Positions 56,138 through 64,000 of a stretch of 64,000 bases of DNA are shown here, piece by piece. The position numbers were made by a program, and so were the translations under genes. Every line of letters starts with the position of its first letter. The first letter of the stretch is position 1. Under the pieces are notes generated by a model. It saw only the letters and a program-made list of their open reading frames with translations. It was not told where the DNA came from and searched no databases. The stretch is from Hordeum vulgare subsp. vulgare (Eukaryota > Streptophyta > Magnoliopsida > Poales > Poaceae), in contig NC_058524.1 of NCBI RefSeq assembly GCF_904849725.1, positions 356,001,823-356,065,822 on the forward strand, read 5' to 3'.

Positions 56138-57776
56138 CCTGTGCATGGTACGCCTCCGCATGGCTATAAAAGGTCTCCCACCCAAGCCCCTGTTGCCTCC
56201 TTTCACTCCCTCTCCACCCCATGGAACTCCCGGAGCCCCTCGTTCACCCGCCTCCCCTCTGCATCGGGGCAATGGCCGAAGCCGTGTCCGCGAACCCCTC
56301 TTCAAATTAGAGCTCCTCCGAGCGCCTCCTCTCCTCCTAGCTCCACCAGAGAATTCCACAACCACCGCAAGCTTCTTCCTATCCTTCCTTCCTTTTATCA
56401 GTGACTGAAGCACAGCCCCCGGGAACGCCCGTTGTCGCTCTCCACTGCAGCCAAGGGTCCCCTGTCCCCAACACTCCTCGACAATGGCTGGTCGCCTGGA
56501 TGGGTGCGGGGGCTCCTTCTAGAGAACTTCGGTGGCCGAAGTGCCGTTGGAGGTGGACTGAGCCACCGGAACGGTGCCGGCGAGCGTATGGCCGCGCCTC
56601 CCCTGTTTTTCCCCTGCTCGAGCGGGAGGTGGGGGATCAACCCGACAGGTGGGGACCGCCTGTAAGCCTCCCACCGATTGAGCCCAGCTCATAAGTGGAA
56701 ATGGCTTCCACCGGCGTACGTCTCCCCCGCAGTGGACGCGCCTTTCCTGAAGACGCCTTCGACGTCAGCCGTTCGTCACGTGCACAACCGTGCAACTAGG
56801 CCGGCCTAGTGCGCCACGGCGCTATGCTGCGCTCGGCGCAAGGCTAAGGCCCGCTTGGGTATTCTTCCTTTTCCTTTTTTTTATTTATGGTAATAAACTA
56901 AATAATCCATAGAATATTCGTGTGAGCTCCAAATTAATTGATTCGAATTTCTAGGAGTTTATAAAATAATTTCCTATCCAAATATGTGCATTGCACATTT
57001 TTCCTAAAGAATTTTCTATAGAGATCAAACCCCACCTTGCGTAATTACTTGAAAGCTCAAATTAACTCCAAATGGAATGATCCCAAATTCGAGAGACTCC
57101 AAATATCACGCACTATTTTTCTAGCCTTAGTCAACATTTTTTCATTTACTGGTTTGCGAGGACAAATAAATGACTTCCTTTTTCACTATTTCCATACTAA
57201 AAAAATCATAGGGAAATCATACCAACTCCGAATCTACTAAGACCACTTCCTATTTTTTCCCTAAAATCACGGCTTAGTTGATGGGCGCATCCATTCATTT
57301 TTGTAAGAATGTTTTCTGTAGACTTCTTATAGGATCACCAATTCCTCTACTTATATCGTTTAAAAATCTCTAGTGATTCAAATACTTTCGCACAACTTTA
57401 GGTATTTTTCTTATGACGAGAGATGTCCAGGAAAAATAGAACTCCTATTGACAGAGTACTTTGTTTTCTAGTTGTTTTTTGGCTTATCATGGTTGTATTC
57501 GGCGATAGTTGATGAAGTAAACAGAGTGTTGAGAGTTGGACGAGAAGCGTGAGAAGACCTCGAAGACTTTGCTCATCGAGGCAAGCAACCCTTTGGCCAT
57601 GTTTATGTAACTATTTATTTTGCATACCATATAGCACTATATTCCGTTGCATTTGCATCATGATCAAGTCGCTGACCACCGTGGTGGGTTGTCTCTCAGA
57701 AACTTGTCGGATTTTGAGCTCCGCAAAACCCTAAAGATTCAAACTTGTCGGTATGAAGATCTCTCACGGGCTCGCC
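56138..57776 (+). repeat. Orphan LTR-like sequence between two elements
   Basis: About 1.64 kb with no supported gene. A TATAAA at 56165-56170 is followed by a GC-rich, C-rich stretch, then AT-rich DNA, and near 57570 a phrase (TCGAGGCAAGCAACCCTTTG) resembling the chromovirus LTR near 24114-24135. The order TATA, GC-rich, AT-rich is that of 23079-24200. It is probably part of a related Gypsy LTR into which the elements on both sides inserted. Confidence 0.45.
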
Positions 57777-59433
57777 TGATGACGAGATGATGTATATACT
57801 TCACGCGCCCCATTGGTTACCCCAAGTGGAAGGTTAATATACAGGTAGTAGCAAGTTTTCCCTCACACAGAGACTTAATGATTTATAGAAACCCGGAGGA
57901 CTCCTAGGCTCAACAAGTAGGTGTCTTCCACCTTGGCGCTAGCATAAGACATGGACATGCATACACAACAAATAACTTTGCTCCTAACGAGTACAAAGAG
58001 GTTGTCAATCTCTCCGGCCTTGTAGTTTGCAAAGGATCAAAACAAAATCGGGAAAAGTGATAGTGATTGCAACGGAAAAGTAAATCAAAACGGTAAATGA
58101 TGAAGGTGTAAACAATGATGGTGATATGGACCGGAGTCACATAATGTTCACTAGTGATGTCTCTCTCCCAAAAGACGATAAACAATGATGCTTGGGGTAA
58201 ACAAATCACACTTGGGCAAATGACAGAATTATGAACGCACCGCAATGCTAATTATGCTACTTGATAGTTAGAGGTTCAATAGTAATGGGAAGAAAGCCAA
58301 GATAAGTAGACCATTTATTCATTAGCATCTACTTACTAATCATCCACCTTGAGATATCTATCCAAAACATCTCTCCGGTATTAAGTTGCGAGCCCCACCC
58401 AAAGTGTAAACTCAAAGCAACGGACAACTGCATTCACGAAATATGTGTAAGGTAAAAAATCCTTGTAACCGTGGTCACAAGCATCGTTGTTTTCTCCCTC
58501 GTGGCAACAACACATCCCCTAGTCTCATGTTTCTGTCACTCAAGCTAGACATCGAGGGGTATGAACCCACAATCATGCATAACGCTCCCTCTTGGAGTTA
58601 CAATCTACTACTCGGCCAAAGCAATAAATAGCAACAAAGAACATGCATGAATCACTAAGGAACATAATATAAAAGGATAATCAAATATATAACTCATAAC
58701 AATCTGAACATAATCTCGTAATACATCGGATCCCAACAAACCTAGCATAGCAATAGCAAGGGAATTACATTGATGCCTTGATCATATTGGGCAGCTCACA
58801 AGGACTAACCATTGAAGCACAAGATTGGAGAGAAGACATCACATAGCTAATGGTCATGGACCCATGGTCCAAGGAGGACTACTCATGACACGTCCGGTAA
58901 GCGTCCATGGCGGTGGAGAAGCTCCCAGAGGTCAATCCTCCCTCAGGCAGGGTGTCGGAAAGAGGTCTCCATGGTAGTGGAAGCGCTACGACGGCGGAAC
59001 AATGGAGAAAACCGCGATTCTGGAAGTTGTGGAAGGGTTTCCTCTCAGAGGACTACATATAGGCCAATGGAGGGCACCGTAGGCTGTGGGGCCCACCTAG
59101 GGCCTTGCCGCGCTAGCAGCTCGCCTGGGAGGCCCCTGGACCCCCTCTTTCCCATCTTCGGTGATCTGGAAGCTTCTGTTTCGCTGATTTTTTATATATA
59201 TTTCCTGAAATTTTTTGGGCTTCGGAAAATTGAGTAAAAGCCCCTGCAAAATAGACATCAGTAGACAGAAAGTGGCACTGGGTGCACTGAGTTAGTAGGT
59301 TAGTCCAAATATGTGTAAAATGATATAAAAGTGTAAAATGATATAAAACTGGCACTAGGTGCACTCGCACTAGCAATGTCACCCTAAAGGTCATGGAATA
59401 AGCAGAAATTATAGATACGTTTGGGACATATCA
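57777..59433 (-). repeat. 3' LTR (1657 bp) of the second gag-protease element
   Basis: On the minus strand starts TGATATGTCCCAAACG and ends ...CTCGTCATCA. Near its start it carries an extra rearranged stretch (TGCACCTAGTGCCAG and TTTTATATCATTTTACAC copied from slightly downstream). Confidence 0.9.
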
Positions 59434-61560
59434 ACATCCCCAAGCTTAATTTCTGCTCGTCCTCGAGTAGATAAATGATAACACAATAATTTCTATGGTG
59501 ACATGCTAACACACATATAATAACTTCAAAGTCAAGCAAGTGAGATATGCAATTCAAGTCAAGATAATAACAAGCAAGAGTCTATATCTAGTATTTAGTT
59601 TAGCTAACTAAGAACATAAAGGTGCAAGTTCTCTCGCTGTCCGTGACTCGAATGTCTCCAAATGGTGTTTGCGTGCAAGAAGTGGGATATGGATTGAGAT
59701 AATAACATATATTTTTTTTAATTGAGAACTCAATCTACTAAAATCTCACACTTGGTCTCCTTCGGAATCTTATTTTGACTCAACCCCAGACCACTAGTCA
59801 GGCACAAGTCAAAATGATCCTCTCCCTTTTGACTTTGCGCACTCATGTAATGGACGAGCGTAAGCAAGATATGTTGGCACTTAGGATGGAAAATAGAATA
59901 ATGATGGGGAAGGAAGACAAAAAGGTGTGAAAAGCTCACATCAATGAGGACAACCATAGGCGAGAGAAAGCCAAATGATAGATATGATGTGAGGAGTAGG
60001 GATTACCATGTAACAGATGCACATATGAGCTAAGGTAAGATCTCCGACGGAACTAGTGGGGGTGCATCCAACTTGTTTGCTCATGAAGACCTAGAGCTCA
60101 TTTGAGGAGGCTCGTCATTGGAATATGCAAACCAAGTTCTATAGTGTAAGGGTCCCCACATAGTTATGCATGAATGATAATCTCTATGTAGTACAAATAT
60201 AGCAATGGAGTACGAGTGTGGATCTTTCAAAAGGAATAGTAGTGTTGCCGCCTTCTCTCTTTTTATTTCTTTTTATTTCTTTATCCTCTTTTTTATTTTT
60301 TTTATTTTTTTGTGGCCTCTTTGTCTCTTTCTTTTTATCTCTCATTTATCCTATTTGGGATCTTTTGTTTGTCCTCTTTGGGATATTTTCCTCACTTAAG
60401 GGCAAGCCACTATGTTTTACGTGAATAAAAAGAAGATCATCACACTTTATAAGAAGTAATCAACATAAAGACAAGTGAAAACTATCATGATGTATGCAAA
60501 TGTATGCCTCTGCTAGTGTAGCATGATATGCAATGATACTAGCGCGTCATGTAGCAATAATATGGGCAAGGCCCAACTATCATGCGGCTCTATGATCAAG
60601 CAAAAGCATGTATGACATGAAGATTAAGTCGTTAGATGGTGGCTGTTTTGAGGAAAGATATAATGAGCCTTATGTATGACAGAGCGTATCATGTCATCGG
60701 TTTGGAAGCACCGGCGAAGTTTGCACGAACTCTCAATGTGAGAAAGGACAATGCATGGTACCGAAGAGGCTAGCAAAATATGGATGGTGGAAGTGCCAAC
60801 AATCATACTCACATTAGTCCGAAGAACTCATACACTTATTATCGGTAACTATCTATCTAGTTAGGAAGTTCGCAAAGAGACAAGTACCCTGAGGAGGAAT
60901 GTTGGGGGTTTGGTTATCCTTGCGCATCCTCAACTCATGGTAACGTGAGGGTACTCTATATATTCCAACCCCTCTAGAGGTTAGCGATCAATTTTAGTTG
61001 CTAGAGTTCTCAACTAATTTTTAGTTTTTGAAAAACACACGAATTTTCGAAAATACGACACCTATAACTAATAGGCTCAAGCTCTTGGCACCAATAGTAC
61101 AAACATTACTTAATTCAATACCTCAGTAATATTGCAAGTTACTACTATACTTAAATAGCAAACTCAGTTACCGACTCATGCAAGACATACAACTTAGTGC
61201 AACGAGCCAACTCTCTAAACAAGATAAGCATAATAACTCAAGAGATTTCCAAAAGCAGCCTAAATAATAGCTCTTAAAAAGATAAGCATGAAAACTAAGA
61301 GCTAAGCATGACAGTAGCTACGAAGAGATAGAGAACACACATAAAAGAAAAGCATGAAAACCTATGTTATGTTCTAGACTGGAATGGAGCGTCTTTCTCT
61401 CCCAAACAAGGTAGGCTAGGTTCCGACTTGTTATAAACAGTAAGCAAAACTAAAACAAACTAAAAATTAAAGAGCGGGACGCTCCAAGCATAGCACATAA
61501 GATATGAAGTGATAAAAATATAGCATGGAGATGGACGAACTAATGATTGTTGATGGAGAA

Positions 61561-61640
61561 GGGGATCCATGGGGGCATCCCCAAGCTTAGACGCTTGAGT
61601 CTCCTTGAATATTTTTGGGGGTGCATGGTGGCATCCCCAA
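61561..61640 (-). other. Pair of AAGCTTGGGGATGCC hairpins
   Basis: On the minus strand AAGCTTGGGGATGCC occurs twice. One forms GGGGAT/ATCCCC (61561-61582), the other TTGGGG-type stems (61615-61640). Same position relative to the protease stop as in the other copy. Confidence 0.7.
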
Positions 61641-62210
61641 GCTTGAGCGCTTGACACTCCTGTATCTTCTTTCATTATCTCCCATCGCATACTTGAAAAC
61701 TCCCTTCATGCAAAACTCATCATAAGCTGATTAGATTGGTTAGTACCCTTAATAAAATAATTCATTACCTGATGGAAATAAATATTTTCATGAAAATCTA
61801 CTCCTTCTCATGATTTCCAAAAGGTTTTCGCAAATAAAAAGTAAGCTTAGGATATGCAAAACAATGAAAATGCAAAACATGCCATAATCTATGAAAAGCG
61901 GAACATCAGGTAGTAAATAATATATTCGGGGCACTTCTGCAATTCAAATCAAAAAACTGCGAATAAATGCCAGAAAGGCAATTATATAGAGCATGCTTTT
62001 AGAAAAAAATCATATAAAAAGATGATCTAGTGATTTTTGGCGAATTATTCCGTCAAGCAGACAGAATCTGTTTCTCGACTGCATGTCACAATTTTTTAAC
62101 GTTCTTGCAAGCGGAGGCTATAACTTGGCACAAAACTTAAAAATAAAGATAAAATGATGTTGCTACAATAGTGACAATAATAAAGACCACTAAAAAAGAA
62201 AGAAAAAAAA

Positions 62211-62230
62211 TTGGGTTGCCTCCCAACAAG
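62211..62230 (-). other. Conserved post-stop hairpin
   Basis: On the minus strand CTTGTTGGGAGGCAACCCAA, with TTGGG/CCCAA pairing, 43 bases after the VDNT stop. Confidence 0.7.
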
Positions 62231-62272
62231 AGCTTTCTTTTATGTCTTTGAGCTAGGCATAATGCAAGAAGA

Positions 62273-62967
62273 TCAAGTGTTATCAACTCCAAAAGAATAA
62301 CTTGCCCGAGTAACTGACTCACAAGGTAACGTAATCTTCTTTCTTGGGAAGTGTTCCATTCCCTTTTTAATAGGAAATTGGAATTTAATAATTCCATCTT
62401 TCATGTCAATGATACACCAATGGTGCGGAGAAAAGTACGTCCCAAAATAATTGGGCATGAAGGATCACATTCAATATCCATAATAAGAAAATCAACGGGC
62501 ACATAATTATCATTGACAACAATAAGAACATCATCAATTCTCCCTAAAGGTTTCTTTATGGAAGAATCAACAAGAGGACCAACAAAAGAACATGGATCAT
62601 ACGGTTTCCAATCAAGCATATCATACATTCTTTTGGGCATAACGGAGAAACTAGCTCCGACATCACACAATGCAAAGCAAGAGATATTATTCAATTTAAT
62701 TTTGACCATAGGATCCCAACCATCTTCTAGTTTTCTAGGAATAGAAGTCTCTATCTTGAGCTTCTCCTCCCTAGCTTTGATAAGAGCATTGGTAATATGC
62801 TCGGGGAAGGCACTATTGAGTGTACTAGTGTGGGGGTCTTTAGCCATTCTTTGCAAAAAGGTGATGACTTCGGAAAGACTACAATTGTCAAAATCAAGGT
62901 TACTACCATTAAGTAAAGTAGTTGCGATGTCATCTAGGCTCATTCTTTTCGTAGTCTGTAAGTTCAA
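62273..62967 (-). pseudogene. Retropepsin-like protease of the second element (frameshifted)
   Basis: Minus strand from MNLQTTKRMSLDDIATTLL. The active-site text is ALCDVGASFSVMP and the second motif IILGRTFLRT. A one-base deletion near 62412, relative to the copy at 33100, shifts the frame. The C-terminus continues in another frame (IIDMKDGIIKFQFP) to the shared end SYSFGVDNT at 62273. No reverse transcriptase follows. Confidence 0.85.
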
Positions 62968-64000
62968 AGTACCTTCTTGTCCTATAGTTGAGGTATTAGC
63001 TTCACCATAAATATGTCCATTAGGACTAGGAGTGGGATGGGTGCTAAAAGTTTTGAGATCGTCAACAACTTGTATAGTAGCAATGGTAGTGTGTGTAGGA
63101 AGGCTCTTAATTCTCTCTTCCTCTTCTTTTCTCTACCCCATCTCTCTTTAAGTTTGGCTTGCATTCTTATGTTCTCATTAATTTGGAATTGGATAACATT
63201 CATGGGTGTGGTGTTCCTTTCATCAAGGGGGGAAGTTCTAATTTTAAGCATATCTACATCATGAGCTATGTTGTCCACATTCAAAGAGAGACTATCTAAT
63301 TTTCCAAGTTTCTCTTCTACACTCTTGTTGAAGGCTTTTTGAGAAGTGATAAAATCTTTAAGCATGCTCTCTAATTCAGAAGTGGAGTTTTTGGTACTAG
63401 GATAATTGTTGTTGTTCCCATAGTTGTTGGATGGGAACAGTCTAGGATTGCTACCAAAATTTCTCCTATAAGCATTATTGTTAAAGTTGTTCCTAGAGAT
63501 AAAATTAACATCAAGTTGCTCTCTTTCTTCAGCAACCAAAGAATTTAAAGGAAGATCATGAGGATCCATAGGAGCTTGCTTAGTAAGTAGAGTCATGATC
63601 GTGTCAACATTATCATTAAGCGAGGAGATCTCCTCAACAGAGTTTACATTCCTACGTGTTGGAGCTCCCTCGGTGTGCCATTGAGAATAATTTGTCTTCA
63701 TCTCATCCAATAGCTTTGTGGCAGCACCAAGTGTAGTTGACATGAAGGTTCCTCCCGCGGCCGAGTCTAACAGGTTCCGCGAGGTAAAGTTCAGTCCTGC
63801 ATAAAAAGTTTGGATAACCATCCAAGTAGTCAAACCATAAGTAGGGAAATTCTTAACAAGAGATTTCATACGTTCCCAAGCTTGAGCAACATGTTCATTA
63901 TCCAATTGTCTAATATTCATTATGTTTCTCCTCAACTAGATAATCTTAGCACGCAGGTAATACTTCCCAATAAAAGCATCTTTTTTACTTATCCCAAGAA
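62968..64000 (-). pseudogene. gag of the second element, 5' end outside the window
   Basis: Open from the window edge leftward. It includes RNIMNIRQLDNEHVAQAWER, an unbroken LVKNFPTYG (a stop in the other copy), an Asn-rich stretch (NNFNNNAYRRNFGSN) and VEEKLGKLDSL. A frameshift near 63130 (REKKRKREL) moves the linker to protease out of frame, ending at 62982. Apart from that shift the visible gag is intact. Confidence 0.85.

Larger units (their letters stand above)
59434..62272 (-). other. 3' non-coding region of the second gag-protease element
   Basis: About 2.8 kb without a supported gene. It contains the polypurine tract (CCCCAAGCTTAATT on the plus strand), the hairpin pair at 61561-61640, the post-stop hairpin at 62211-62230, and T-rich tracts near 60240-60330 that mirror A-rich tracts in the other copy. 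Confidence 0.7.
57777..64000 (-). mobile_element. Second Athila-like gag-protease element, minus strand, cut by window end
   Basis: Same family as 29351-51283. The 3' LTR is 57777-59433, the polypurine tract is at 59434-59450, then the 3' non-coding region, protease and gag follow upward; the 5' LTR lies beyond 64000. It has no CACTA insertion and so shows the undisturbed 3' LTR and 3' region of the family. One copy of the target duplication should be TCGCC at 57772-57776. Confidence 0.9.

Overview
This is a plant nuclear window made almost entirely of nested transposable elements. Nothing in it looks like an ordinary single-copy host gene. The 1.77-kb LTR at 2816-4583 begins (minus strand) with the TGTTGGAAATATGCCC start typical of BARE1/WIS/Angela Copia elements. 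Together with Athila-like Gypsy elements opening TGATACGTCTCAAACG or TGATACGTCCCAAA, a 4-kb-LTR LARD-like element and a large CACTA element, this points to a Triticeae genome (wheat, barley, rye or a relative). The species cannot be fixed from sequence alone.

Layout from left to right. (1) 1-4583: 5' part of a BARE1/Angela-type Copia element on the minus strand, running off the left edge. It is inserted in (2) an older plus-strand Copia LTR fragment (4584-4966 and 11957-12307). That LTR is also split by (3) a complete non-autonomous Gypsy element, 4967-11951, with matching LTRs and the exact 5-bp target duplication AGCGT. (4) 12308-13697: GC-rich sequence of unknown origin. (5) 13698-25612: a chromovirus-type Gypsy element with a decayed gag-pol, a chromodomain and LTRs of more than 4 kb; its 5' LTR is truncated. 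It abuts (6) a LARD-like element with a 5' LTR remnant at 25613-26545, a non-coding interior at 26546-29350 plus 51289-52126, and a 3' LTR at 52127-56137. Inside that interior sits (7) an Athila-like gag-protease element, 29351-51283, target duplication GTGGT. Its 3' LTR is split by (8) a 13.9-kb CACTA element, 36809-50709. (9) 56138-57776: LTR-like orphan sequence. (10) 57777-64000: a second copy of the gag-protease family on the minus strand, leaving at the right edge.

The most unusual object is the CACTA element. Beyond its terminal repeats its two ends are long imperfect inverted arms of roughly 2.6 kb, each carrying the same 45-nt last exon. Transposase exons run outward from the centre on both strands, and one block of about 430-460 bp is present in inverted duplicate. 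A transcript crossing the middle could fold into a long hairpin of transposase sequence, comparable in principle to the maize Mu killer locus. A second theme is a set of conserved RNA-hairpin motifs in the long 3' non-coding region shared by the three Athila-like elements. One hairpin lies just downstream of the terminal stop codon, and a pair of hairpins repeats the core of the polypurine tract.

All coding regions carry nonsense or frameshift mutations except the single open frame of the 4967-11951 element (254 codons, unknown function). Exon boundaries, percent identities and family names were judged by eye and were not computed.
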